From Gemmatimonas sp. (GTDB lineage: Bacteria > Gemmatimonadota > Gemmatimonadetes > Gemmatimonadales > Gemmatimonadaceae), in the NCBI RefSeq assembly GCF_027531815.1, contig NZ_JAPZSK010000005.1, positions 186,001 to 250,000 of the forward strand: a stretch of 64,000 nt of DNA, given 5' to 3'. This document shows positions 25,424-34,160 of this stretch, piece by piece. The translations under genes were made by a program, and so were the position numbers. Each line of letters opens with the position of its first letter. Positions within the stretch are counted from its first letter, which is position 1. The notes below the pieces were generated by a model. The model was given only the letters and a program-made list of their open reading frames with translations, was not told the origin of the DNA and ran no database searches.

Positions 25424-28117
25424 ATGACCGTATCTGGCCCAGGCGAACGGCCGTGGCATACGATGACGACCGCCGCCGTCGCCGAGCAGCTGCGCGTCGA
25501 CCCTGCCCGCGGGCTCACCCCCAACGAGGTGACGCGCCGCCAACGGGAGCACGGCGACAACACCCTGCGCGCCGCCACCCGACGCGGGCCGTTACGCATG
25601 CTGCTCGCGCAGTTCGCCGACGTCATGGTGCTGGTGCTCATCGCCGCCGCCATCATCGCCGCCCTCGTCGGCGACCCCGAAGACACGCTGGCCATCGTCG
25701 CCATCGTCATCCTCAACGCCGTCCTGGGCTTCGTGCAGGAATACCGTGCCGAGCGCGCACTCGCGGCCCTCGGCGCCATGGCTGCGCCAACCGCACGAGT
25801 GCGGCGCGCAGGCGAGGAGCGCACCGTCCCTTCCCACGACCTCGTCCCGGGTGACCTCGTGCTGCTCGAGGCGGGCAATGTGGTGCCCGCCGACGTACGC
25901 CTCACCGACAGCGCGCGCCTCAGCGTGGAGGAAGCGGCACTCACCGGCGAGTCGGTGCCGGTGGAAAAGGACACGGCGCCCACAAGCGCCACCGACGCCC
26001 CGCTCGGCGACCGCCACGGCATGCTGTACAAGGGCACGAGCATCGCGGCGGGCCGCGGCACGGGCATCGTCGTCGCCACCGGCATGCGCACCGAACTTGG
26101 CCGCATCGCCGCCATGCTGCAGGACGACACCGATGTACGCTCACCGCTGCAGCTCCGCCTCGCCGCGTTCGGCCGCCGACTCGCGGTGCTGGTGATTGGC
26201 CTCTGTACCATCATCTTCGTCACAGGGCTGCTGCGCGGCGAACCGCTGGGGCTCATGTTCATGACCGCGCTCAGCCTCGCCGTGGCGGCCATCCCCGAAG
26301 CGCTTCCCGCCGTCATCACGGTGTCGCTCGCTCTGGGGGCCCGCCGCATGGTGCGCCAGCAGGCCCTCATTCGCCGCCTCCCCGCGGTGGAGACGCTCGG
26401 GTCGGTCACGTACATCTGCACGGACAAGACCGGCACCCTCACCGAAAACCGCATGCGCGTGGATGTGGTGCAGGCGCCGTGCGGATCAGCGCTCGAGGCA
26501 TCCCACGTGCGTACCCCGCTCCCGCACGTAGCGCTCACCATCGCGGGTGTTGCCACCCTGTGCACCGACGTGCAGGGCGCGGCAGACGATGCAGCGGCAG
26601 ACGATGTACTGGTGGGTGATCCCACGGAAACCGCGCTCGTGCGCTGGGCGACGGCGCACGACGCGCACAAGCCGTCGCTCGAGCAGCGCTGGCCGCGTAT
26701 CGCCGAGGTGCCGTTCACCTCCGAGCGCGCGCGCATGACAACGGTACACGCCGCGCCTGGACACGAGCAGCGACTGGCCTGCACGAAGGGTGCCCCCGAG
26801 CGGGTGGTACCCCACTGCGACCGCATGCTGCGCGACGGCGCGCTCGTGCCCATCGATCGCGCGGCCGTACTGCAGCAGGCCGAGCAGATGGCGGCCGCGG
26901 GACTGCGAGTGCTGGCCGTGGCCACCAACAGCGATCATGGGGAACCGGGCGATCCGCCGGACGCGCTCGAGGAGCACCAACTGCTCCTCGCGCTCGTGGG
27001 CCTGATCGACCCGCCACGCCAGGAGGCGGCCGACGCCGTGCGCACCTGCCATACGGCAGGGATTCATGTGGTGATGATCACCGGTGATCACCCGGCCACC
27101 GCACGCGCCATTGCGCTCCGCCTTGGCATCATGACCGATCCCACGGCGCCGGTACTTACGGGACGCGCCCTGGCCGACCTCAACGACGAGGCGCTGCGCG
27201 AACAGGTCGAGCACACGCGCGTGTACGCGCGCGTCGCGCCGGAGGACAAGCTGCGTATCGTGCGCGCGCTGCAGGCGCGCGGCGAGTTTGCCGCCATGAC
27301 GGGCGACGGCGTGAATGACGCCCCGGCGCTCAAGCATGCCGACATCGGCATTGCCATGGGTCTCGGCGGCACCGATGTCGCGCGCGAGGCCTCGCACATG
27401 GTGCTGCTCGACGACAACTTCGCCACCATCGTGCAGGCGGTGCGCGAAGGGCGTCGCATCTACGACAACATCCGTCGTTTCGTGCGCTTCGTTCTCTCCA
27501 CCAATGCCGGCGAAATCTGGACGCTCTTCCTCGCCCCGTTTCTCGGACTGCCACTGCCGTTGCTCCCCATTCACATCCTGTGGATGAACCTCGTCACCGA
27601 CGGATTGCCGGGACTGGCGCTCGCGGCCGAGCGCGCCGAGCGCGACGTGATGCAGCGCCCACCGCGCCCGCCTCAGGAGGGCATCTTCGCCCACGGCCTG
27701 TGGCAGCATGCCGTGTGGGTGGGATTGCTCATGGCGGCGCTGTCGCTCGGCACTCTCGCCTGGGCCAGACATACGGGCAACGCGCACTGGCAGACGATGA
27801 CGTTCACCGTCCTCACCCTCTCGCAGCTCACGCACATCATGGCCATCCGGTCGGAGCGCCAATCGGTGTTTCGCCAGGGAGTGACGAGCAATCCGTTGCT
27901 GCTGTTGGCGGTGGTGGCTACGCTGCTGCTGCAGCTCGCCACCATTTACGTGCCGGCCATGAACCGCGTGTTTCACACCGTCCCGCTCACCCTCGGTGAG
28001 CTGGCCGCCTGCCTGGCCATTGCGTCAGTGGTATTCGTGGCCGTGGAGTTCGAGAAGTTCCTGGTCCGTCGCCGAGGATTGTATGCCGACCCGGCGGCCG
28101 CAACGCCAGCACCATGA
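25424..28117 (+). CDS. SERCA-type (P2A) Ca2+-transporting P-type ATPase
   Basis: An 897-residue P-type ATPase. The phosphorylated Asp is D334 in DKTGTLT; TGES and the hinge GDGVNDAPALKHADIGIAMG are intact. Ion-site residues of SERCA are conserved: Glu in M4 (AIPEALPAV), Asn and Glu in M5 (STNAGEIW) and Asn, Thr, Asp in M6 (WMNLVTDGLP). Calcium, or possibly Mn, export is therefore more likely than H+ or Na+/K+ transport. The N-terminal cation-ATPase domain (about 10-80) and six C-terminal helices are present. It starts 45 bp after imuB, in the same direction. Regulation is not evident. Confidence 0.92.
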   Translation: MTVSGPGERPWHTMTTAAVAEQLRVDPARGLTPNEVTRRQREHGDNTLRAATRRGPLRMLLAQFADVMVLVLIAAAIIAALVGDPEDTLAIVAIVILNAVLGFVQEYRAERALAALGAMAAPTARVRRAGEERTVPSHDLVPGDLVLLEAGNVVPADVRLTDSARLSVEEAALTGESVPVEKDTAPTSATDAPLGDRHGMLYKGTSIAAGRGTGIVVATGMRTELGRIAAMLQDDTDVRSPLQLRLAAFGRRLAVLVIGLCTIIFVTGLLRGEPLGLMFMTALSLAVAAIPEALPAVITVSLALGARRMVRQQALIRRLPAVETLGSVTYICTDKTGTLTENRMRVDVVQAPCGSALEASHVRTPLPHVALTIAGVATLCTDVQGAADDAAADDVLVGDPTETALVRWATAHDAHKPSLEQRWPRIAEVPFTSERARMTTVHAAPGHEQRLACTKGAPERVVPHCDRMLRDGALVPIDRAAVLQQAEQMAAAGLRVLAVATNSDHGEPGDPPDALEEHQLLLALVGLIDPPRQEAADAVRTCHTAGIHVVMITGDHPATARAIALRLGIMTDPTAPVLTGRALADLNDEALREQVEHTRVYARVAPEDKLRIVRALQARGEFAAMTGDGVNDAPALKHADIGIAMGLGGTDVAREASHMVLLDDNFATIVQAVREGRRIYDNIRRFVRFVLSTNAGEIWTLFLAPFLGLPLPLLPIHILWMNLVTDGLPGLALAAERAERDVMQRPPRPPQEGIFAHGLWQHAVWVGLLMAALSLGTLAWARHTGNAHWQTMTFTVLTLSQLTHIMAIRSERQSVFRQGVTSNPLLLLAVVATLLLQLATIYVPAMNRVFHTVPLTLGELAACLAIASVVFVAVEFEKFLVRRRGLYADPAAATPAP

Positions 28118-28394
28118 CGATCATACCGGGTATGCCGGTGCCTACCAGACCAACGATACCGGCGTGGCGATCAGGCCGGTGGCTTCGCCTCCGCGCAACG
28201 CGCGCGAACTTAGACCGATGTCGGCCGTGCTGTCGCGCGCTGCTGCTGCGCCCACCCCGCTTCCCGTGGTGCATCCCCTGCGGTTACGATGCGAGTGGCG
28301 AAGCGCCCGTCGGACTTCGTCACGAGTTGGTCACGGTGCGCACATGAAGCGCCGTGCTCGTGTGCGCGCTGGGTGTTCCCTGACACGATTACGG

Positions 28395-29654
28395 ATGATG
28401 TCGGCTCGCGTCCTTGCCTGTGGCGTCCTGGTGTGGACGGTTGTCCTGCTGGTCGGTTGCGCGACGTGGGGAGCGCAGCGCGGCTCCCGCGCCGCCCCCG
28501 CGGAGCAGCACACGCCACATGCCACCGTGCTGCTGTCCCTCGACGGTTTTCGCGCGGACTACCTCGCGCGGCCGAGTGCGGTGCGCCTGCGTGCGCTGGC
28601 CGCGCGCGGCGTGCGCGCGGAGCGTCTCGTGCCGGCGTTTCCCAGCAAGACGTTCCCCAACCACTACACGCTGGTCTCGGGGCTGCATCCGGAGCATCAT
28701 GGCATCGTGGCCAACACCATGCGGGATGCACGCATCGGCACCACGTTCACCATCGGCGATACGAATGTGGCGCGCGATCCACGGTGGTGGGGCGGTGAAC
28801 CCATCTGGAACACCGCCGAGCGACAGGGCATGCGAACGGCGGGGTTCTTCTGGCCGGGGAGCGACTACGCCATCAATGGTCGGTTTCCCACCTACTATCG
28901 GCCGTACGACGGGCGCGTTCCCAACACGCAGCGGGTGCAGCAGGTACTGGAGTGGCTCGCGCTGCCGCCGGAACGGGCGCCGCGCTTCATTGCGATGTAC
29001 GTCAGCACCACCGACGACGTGGGACACAGCTACGGGCCGTCCGCTCCGCAGGTGGACAGCGCCATCGCCCACGTGGATTCGCTCGTGGGGGCGCTCGTGG
29101 ATGGCCTCGCCACCCGCGGGCTGTCCGGGCAGGTGAACCTGGTGATCGTCTCCGATCACGGCATGACCGAGATCGACAGCACGCGTGTCGTTCGCCTCGA
29201 CGAGTACGTATCGCTCGACGACATGGAGGTGGTGGACTGGATGCCGGTAGCGGCCATCACGCCGGCACCGGGCAGGCTGGCCGACGTGTATCGCGCGCTG
29301 CAGCGTGTCCCGCACGTGCAGGTGTTTCTCAAGGACAGCGTACCTGCACGCTATCGCTATCGCGCTCACCCGCGCATCACGCCCATCGTGCTGCTCGCCG
29401 ACGAAGGCTGGACCATCAGCAGCACCGAGCGCCTGCAGCGGCTCGGCATGCCGCGTGGCGGCACGCACGGCTACGACAACTTCCTGCCCAGCATGGGCGC
29501 GCTGTTCGTGGCGGCGGGGCCCGACATTCAGCTGGGGCGTGTGATCGGCCCCGTGGCCAACGTCCACGTGTACCCGCTGCTGGCCCGTCTGCTGGGGATC
29601 ACGCCGGCGCCCAACGACGGCTCGCCCGACTCACTCGCCATCCTGCGCCGCTGA
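28395..29654 (+). CDS. ENPP-type nucleotide pyrophosphatase/phosphodiesterase lipoprotein
   Basis: About 419 residues of the alkaline-phosphatase superfamily. Zinc ligands and nucleophile are visible: LSLDGFRADY, the nucleophilic Thr in PSKTFPNHYTLVSGLHPEHHG, TDDVGHSYGP, VSDHGM, and the last His in GTHGYDN. Such enzymes hydrolyse phosphodiester or pyrophosphate bonds of nucleotides or phospholipid head groups in the periplasm. The N-terminus starting at the double ATG 28395/28398 gives a lipoprotein signal with lipobox LVGC. An in-frame ATG at 28344 would add 17 basic residues and cannot be excluded. About 280 bp before the start contain no other gene. Confidence 0.87.
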   Translation: MMSARVLACGVLVWTVVLLVGCATWGAQRGSRAAPAEQHTPHATVLLSLDGFRADYLARPSAVRLRALAARGVRAERLVPAFPSKTFPNHYTLVSGLHPEHHGIVANTMRDARIGTTFTIGDTNVARDPRWWGGEPIWNTAERQGMRTAGFFWPGSDYAINGRFPTYYRPYDGRVPNTQRVQQVLEWLALPPERAPRFIAMYVSTTDDVGHSYGPSAPQVDSAIAHVDSLVGALVDGLATRGLSGQVNLVIVSDHGMTEIDSTRVVRLDEYVSLDDMEVVDWMPVAAITPAPGRLADVYRALQRVPHVQVFLKDSVPARYRYRAHPRITPIVLLADEGWTISSTERLQRLGMPRGGTHGYDNFLPSMGALFVAAGPDIQLGRVIGPVANVHVYPLLARLLGITPAPNDGSPDSLAILRR

Positions 29655-29675
29655 TCGCCGCGGCGCGCCCCGCAC

Positions 29676-30095
29676 TCACTCGTCGTCGGTGGCCTGCGCG
29701 CGCAACGGCTTGCCGTCGTGATCGGAGATGAGCACCCATACCGTGCGCGAGCGCTTGGAGTACAGCAGCCGCACGGTCACATCGCGCGGGTTCTGCTTGA
29801 AGGCAAAGTGGAAGTGGAAGCTCGTGTCGAGCGCTTCGCGGATCACGCCTTCCTTGAAGCGCCCGTAGAACTCCTGCACGCGCGTGCACGGCGCAATCTC
29901 GGTGAAGAACTGCTTGCCGATGGCGTCGCCCTTGCTGAGAGACGCCAGTGAGGACTCGAGCGCGTTGTAGTTGAGAATGCGACCGCTCGCGTCAAGTTGG
30001 ATCATGCCGTACGGCAGGCGGTCCAGCTCCTCGGTGGTCATGTGATCGGCGGCCTCGAGGACCTCGTCGATCTGCTGCGTGTCGCGGTTGGGCAT
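29676..30095 (-). CDS. pyp: Photoactive yellow protein (PYP)-like PAS protein
   Basis: A 139-residue protein aligning over its whole length with Halorhodospira-type PYP (125 residues), offset by one. C70 in EIAPCT matches the chromophore-binding Cys69; Y43 and E47 in LNYNALE match Tyr42 and Glu46, which hydrogen-bond p-coumaric acid. FYGRFKEGV and the final strands also match. Differences: PYP Thr50 and Arg52 positions are Ala and Leu here, and Met100 is Gln. The ligand cage is thus kept but photocycle kinetics may differ. ATG at 30093-30095 includes the N-terminal cap; a shorter start 19 residues on is possible. It is divergent from dnaE2. No tyrosine ammonia lyase or pCoA ligase gene is in the window. 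Confidence 0.82.
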   Translation of the reverse strand: MPNRDTQQIDEVLEAADHMTTEELDRLPYGMIQLDASGRILNYNALESSLASLSKGDAIGKQFFTEIAPCTRVQEFYGRFKEGVIREALDTSFHFHFAFKQNPRDVTVRLLYSKRSRTVWVLISDHDGKPLRAQATDDE

Positions 30096-30157
30096 CGGGG
30101 TGGTACAGGAGTACTGGGGAGGTACGTCCAAGAATAACGCGCGAACACGAGGATGTG

Positions 30158-30201
30158 ATTCAGACGCGATGCAGACGTGATTCGGACGTGATTCGGACCT
30201 C
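30158..30201. repeat. Four tandem 11-bp units between pyp and dnaE2
   Basis: Units at 30158-30168, 30169-30179, 30180-30190 and 30191-30201 read ATTCAGACGCG, ATGCAGACGTG, ATTCGGACGTG and ATTCGGACCTC. The last two contain TTCGG exactly 11 bp apart, the spacing of the SOS-like boxes. Helical phasing suggests cooperative protein binding, perhaps serving both divergent genes. Confidence 0.65.
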
Positions 30202-30230
30202 ATCCAGCCCCCTCGCGCGCGCCGCTTGTT

Positions 30231-30248
30231 TTCGGTGTATATTCGGTG
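30231..30248 (+). promoter_or_regulatory. SOS-like direct-repeat box 3, upstream of dnaE2
   Basis: TTCGG at 30231-30235 and 30242-30246 (11-bp phase), overlapping a -10-like TATATT (30238-30243). The dnaE2 ATG is at 30251, so the message would have almost no leader. Sequence and placement match the imuA box. Confidence 0.65.
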
Positions 30249-30250
30249 CG

Positions 30251-33200
30251 ATGGCCAGTCCCGCGTACGCCGAACTCCACTGTCATTCCGCCCTCTCGCT
30301 CCTCGACGGCGCCTCCCTCCCCGAGACGCTCGCCGAACGGGCGGCGGCGCTGGGCTACCGGGCCCTCGCTCTCACCGATCACGACGAGATGGGGGGCGTG
30401 GTGCGCTTCGGCACCGCCTGTGCGGCCCTGGCGCTCCCGGGCATCCTGGGCGCTGAGCTCACGGTCCGCATGCCTGAGCTCGCCGGACGTGGCGGCGAGC
30501 GGCGCACGCATCTGGTGCTGCTCGCCGAATCGCGCACCGGCTACCACAACATTGCCACGCTCGTCACCCGGGCCCGCATGGACAGCGACCGCGGGCGCCC
30601 CAGCGTCCCGTGGGCTCTCGTCACCCGGCATGTGGAGGGGGTCACCGCACTCACGGGCTGTCCCCGGGGCTGGCTGCCGCAACTGCTCGCCGAAGGGCGT
30701 GCCGATCTCGCCTGGACCGCCGCCTGTGAACTGCGCGATGTCTTCGGCGCACAGCTGGCCATCGAGTGCTGGGATCATCGGCTTCCCGAAGAGCGCGCGC
30801 TGGTGAAGCAGCTGCGCCCGCTCGCCGCGCGGCTGGGGGTGCCATGGGTGGTCACCAACAACGTGCACTACGCCGATCCCTCGGCGCGCATCGTGCACGA
30901 CGTGCTGCACACGCTGCGCCACGAACGCACGCTCGACACCATGGGCACGCGCCTCAAGCCCAACGCCGAATGGGCGCTCAAGCCCATTGCGCGCATATAC
31001 CAACGCTGGCGTGGGGCCGAAGAGGGGGTGCGCGCCACCGTGGACATCGCCGAGCGCTGCGCGTTTCGGCTGGAGCAGCTCAAGCCCAGCATGCCGGCGT
31101 TTCCGCTGCCGCCAGGCGTGACGGCCAACGAGTATCTCTCGCGGCTCGTGGAGCAGGGCGCGCACGAACGCTGGGGCACCCAGCGTACGCCCCGGCACGA
31201 CCGGCAGCTGGCGCACGAACTGGGGATGATCCGCAAGCTCGAACTGGCGGGCTTCTTTCTCATCGTGTGGGACATCGTACGCTTCGCGCGGCGTGAGGGC
31301 ATTCTCTGTCAGGGGCGCGGCTCGGCGGCCAACTCCGCCGTCTGCTTCTGCCTCGGCATCACGGCGGTTGATCCCATTCGCATGGAGCTGCTCTTCGAGC
31401 GCTTTCTCAGCGAAGAGCGCCAGGAACCGCCCGACATCGACATCGACTTCGCGCACCGCGACCGCGAGCGCGTGCTGCAGTACGTGTACAACCGCTACGG
31501 GCGTGAACACGCGGCCATGGTGTGCGAGCAGATCACGTGGCGCGGCCGCAGTGCCGTGCGTGATGCTGCGCGCGTGCTGGGGTTCAGCACCGAGCAGGCG
31601 GACATGCTGGCGGCGCTGAGTGACCGGTTCAGTGCGCGGAGCACGGCGGAGGCGTTGCGTGTGGAGGAGGTCGAGGGTGGGGGTGAGGTCGGGGGGAAAC
31701 GCGATCGCACAGTGCGCACCGAGGCGGTGGAGAGCACCGGGCACCGCAACAGCAGTGACGCTGCACGCTATGGCCAGCACATGATCCGCGGCACCGAAGC
31801 GACGACCACGGCGCGCGTTGTCCGTGAGCGCGCCCGCACGGTGGCCGCGACGCGCACGTCGTCCTCGGTGCCCGCCACCGCCTCGGTGAGCGCTGCGGGC
31901 ACGCGTTTCTCCCCGACCCAGCCCCCGACCCAGCCCCCGACCCAGCCCCCCAAGGGGATCACCGAGCGCGACGCGACCTGGCAGCAGCTCATGGATCTGC
32001 GCGCCGAGCAGAAGCTCGCGAGCGACGAACACGCGCAGCTGGGCCCGCTCGCCAAGGGCGCCGAGCGTGAGACCCACACCGAGTTCGTGGAGGGGCGCAA
32101 CCGCACCACCGCCACACGTGAGGGCCCGACGGGGCGTGAACTGCTTCAGCGTGCCGGACTCGATCCCGACGATCCGCGCGTGCGACAACTCGCGCATGTG
32201 GTGAACGGCCTGCACGCCTTGCCCCGTCACCGGTCCATTCACGTGGGAGGGTTCATCCTCACCGAAGAGCCGCTCGGTGGCGTAGTGCCACTCGAACCCG
32301 CGTCCATGCCCGGGCGCACCGTCATCCAGTGGGAGAAGGACGATCTCGATCCCGTAGGGCTCGTGAAGATCGACCTGCTCGGGCTCGGCATGCTCACGGT
32401 CGTGCAGGACTGCCTGCTGTACATCCGCCACACGCGCGGGGTGACCGTGGATCTGGGGCAGCTCGACATGAGCGACGCCGCCGTGTACGACGTGATATGC
32501 CGCGCCGATACGGTGGGGCTCTTCCAGATAGAAAGCCGCGCGCAGATGAACACGCTGCCGCGCCTCAAGCCACGCTGCTTCTACGACCTCGTGGTGGAAG
32601 TGGCGCTCATCCGCCCCGGGCCCATTCAGGGCGAGATGGTGCATCCGTACCTGCGCCGGCGTGCAGGGCTCGAGCCGGTCACGTATCCGCACCCCAGTGT
32701 GGAGCACGTGCTGCGCCGCACGTTGGGCGTGCCGCTGTTTCAGGAGCAGGGGATGCAGGTGGCCATCGCCGCCGCGGGCTTCACTCCCGGGCAGGCCGAT
32801 GTGCTGCGACGCGCCATGGGACACAAGCGGTCACGCGAACGCATGGCGGCCATCTGTGAGGAGCTCATTGCCGGCATGCAGCGTAACGGCATTCCCGAGG
32901 AGACCGCGCGGCGCATTTACAACCAGATCAACGCCTTCGCCGACTACGGCTTCCCCGAGAGCCACGCCGCGAGCTTCGCGCTCATCGTGTACGCCACCGC
33001 GTGGCTGCGGCACTACTACGCGCCCGAGTATCTGTGCGCCATCCTCAATGCGCAGCCCATGGGCTTCTATTCGCCCGGCACCCTCATCGAGGATGCCAGG
33101 CGTCACGGGGTGCGCGTGCGGCCTATCGATCTCACCAGGAGCGTCTGGGATCACAGCCTCGAGCTGTCCGACGGCCGTGTGCTGTACGCCCACGATGGCA

Positions 33201-34018
33201 CCGTACGGTGGGGGCACAACAGGGAGCAACAGACGACTGACAACTCCAACTCAAAACTCGACACTTCTCCCCGGCCACGCGATGTATCAGTACGGCTCGG
33301 CCTCCGCCTCGTGCGCGGTCTCGGCGCGCGCGCCCGCCGCAGTCTCGAAGCCGCGCTGCGCGACGGCCCGTTCACCAGCGTGGAGAATGCGGTACAGCGC
33401 GTGACCCTCGACCGGGCCGCATGGCGCCGCCTTGCCGAGGCCGGCGCCTTCGACACCATGTTCGCGCACGAGCCGCCCGAACGCCGTCGCCGAGCCGCGT
33501 TGTGGGAGGTCATGGCTGTCTCGCGCGGACCGGCATTGCCACTCGCGCCTCGCGCAACGCCCACCACCGCCCAGCGTGCGCCGCTGCCCGCCTATACGCC
33601 GGTGGAGCTCACCGAAGCCGACTTCCGCATGACCGGTCTGTCGCTCACGGGGCATCCCATGGTGCACGTACGGGCACATCTGGCCCTCAACGGCGTGCGT
33701 ACCGCGCGCGAAGCGCACGAGACCGGCAAGGACGGGCAGCCCGTGGCGGTGGCCGGTCTCGTCATCTGCCGGCAGCGCCCCGGCACGGCCAAGGGCTTCG
33801 TCTTTCTCACCCTCGAAGACGAAACGGGGATGATCAACATCATCATCACCCCCGACCGCTTCGAGCAGCACGCGCTGCTCATCTCCACCACGCCGCTGCT
33901 GCTCGTGCGCGGCACCCTGCAGGTGGAGCAGCACGTGGTGAACGTGCGCGCGAAGCAGTTCCGCGCCCTCGAACTGGGCGGGGGCGAACAGCATGTGAAG
34001 GGGCACAACTACCGGTAG
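30251..34018 (+). CDS. dnaE2: Error-prone DNA polymerase III alpha-like subunit DnaE2 (ImuC)
   Basis: A 1255-residue C-family polymerase; relatives have about 1050-1100. The PHP domain opens the protein (ELHCHSALSLLDG, TDHDEMGG). Catalytic acids lie in PDIDIDF (394-400) and VGLVKIDLLGLG. FPESHAASFALIVYATAWL is typical of DnaE2. A helix-hairpin-helix (about 1017-1050) and an OB fold near the end (GLVICRQRPGTAKGFVFLTLEDE) follow. Extra length comes from an in-frame insert (about 470-610) partly flanked by an inverted repeat, and a short Asn/Gln/Thr-rich insert near 985-1010. I chose ATG 30251, three bases after SOS-like box 3; upstream frame lacks homology. It should act with ImuA and ImuB. Confidence 0.94.
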   Translation: MASPAYAELHCHSALSLLDGASLPETLAERAAALGYRALALTDHDEMGGVVRFGTACAALALPGILGAELTVRMPELAGRGGERRTHLVLLAESRTGYHNIATLVTRARMDSDRGRPSVPWALVTRHVEGVTALTGCPRGWLPQLLAEGRADLAWTAACELRDVFGAQLAIECWDHRLPEERALVKQLRPLAARLGVPWVVTNNVHYADPSARIVHDVLHTLRHERTLDTMGTRLKPNAEWALKPIARIYQRWRGAEEGVRATVDIAERCAFRLEQLKPSMPAFPLPPGVTANEYLSRLVEQGAHERWGTQRTPRHDRQLAHELGMIRKLELAGFFLIVWDIVRFARREGILCQGRGSAANSAVCFCLGITAVDPIRMELLFERFLSEERQEPPDIDIDFAHRDRERVLQYVYNRYGREHAAMVCEQITWRGRSAVRDAARVLGFSTEQADMLAALSDRFSARSTAEALRVEEVEGGGEVGGKRDRTVRTEAVESTGHRNSSDAARYGQHMIRGTEATTTARVVRERARTVAATRTSSSVPATASVSAAGTRFSPTQPPTQPPTQPPKGITERDATWQQLMDLRAEQKLASDEHAQLGPLAKGAERETHTEFVEGRNRTTATREGPTGRELLQRAGLDPDDPRVRQLAHVVNGLHALPRHRSIHVGGFILTEEPLGGVVPLEPASMPGRTVIQWEKDDLDPVGLVKIDLLGLGMLTVVQDCLLYIRHTRGVTVDLGQLDMSDAAVYDVICRADTVGLFQIESRAQMNTLPRLKPRCFYDLVVEVALIRPGPIQGEMVHPYLRRRAGLEPVTYPHPSVEHVLRRTLGVPLFQEQGMQVAIAAAGFTPGQADVLRRAMGHKRSRERMAAICEELIAGMQRNGIPEETARRIYNQINAFADYGFPESHAASFALIVYATAWLRHYYAPEYLCAILNAQPMGFYSPGTLIEDARRHGVRVRPIDLTRSVWDHSLELSDGRVLYAHDGTVRWGHNREQQTTDNSNSKLDTSPRPRDVSVRLGLRLVRGLGARARRSLEAALRDGPFTSVENAVQRVTLDRAAWRRLAEAGAFDTMFAHEPPERRRRAALWEVMAVSRGPALPLAPRATPTTAQRAPLPAYTPVELTEADFRMTGLSLTGHPMVHVRAHLALNGVRTAREAHETGKDGQPVAVAGLVICRQRPGTAKGFVFLTLEDETGMINIIITPDRFEQHALLISTTPLLLVRGTLQVEQHVVNVRAKQFRALELGGGEQHVKGHNYR
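31687..31918. mobile_element. MITE-like in-frame insert in dnaE2 with 17-bp terminal inverted repeats
   Basis: Left end 31687-31703 and right end 31902-31918 are inverted copies matching at 16 of 17 positions (GGTCGGGGGGAAACGCG against its complement). They enclose about 198 bp. The element lies in the non-conserved linker where this DnaE2 is about 150 residues longer than usual. No transposase and no clear target duplication were seen, so a non-autonomous element is an inference. Confidence 0.5.
31912..31950. repeat. Three tandem 13-bp CCCCGACCCAG-type units in dnaE2
   Basis: The unit CCCGACCCAGCC repeats about three times, encoding TQPPTQPPTQPP. It overlaps the right end of the insert described at 31687-31918. 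Confidence 0.75.
33211..33276. repeat. Low-GC insert in dnaE2
   Basis: A patch rich in AACAG, GACAACT, AACTC and AAAACTC interrupts otherwise very GC-rich coding DNA. It encodes a polar stretch (HNREQQTTDNSNSKLD) just before the helix-hairpin-helix region. Composition unlike its surroundings suggests a small inserted repeat that kept the frame. Confidence 0.5.
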
Positions 34019-34160
34019 CGACGCCCGCGCCACTGTGCCGCCTGTGACGCCGCCGTAGCCGTTTCGCAACGCAACCATCATCACATCGGCACGATCGACA
34101 CGGACCTTCGAGTATCCGTACGGTGCTCGACGGCGAATCCCCCCTCACTCCTCCGTGTCT

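Noticed and set aside
31912-31950. Tandem repeats in dnaE2, and those at 49981, considered as CRISPR
   Set aside because: The units are 12-13 bp with no unique spacers, lie inside coding frames, and no cas gene is present.
30200-32824. An 874-codon minus-strand open frame
   Set aside because: It is entirely antisense to dnaE2, whose motifs are unmistakable. Its sequence is His/Arg/Gly-rich and motif-free.
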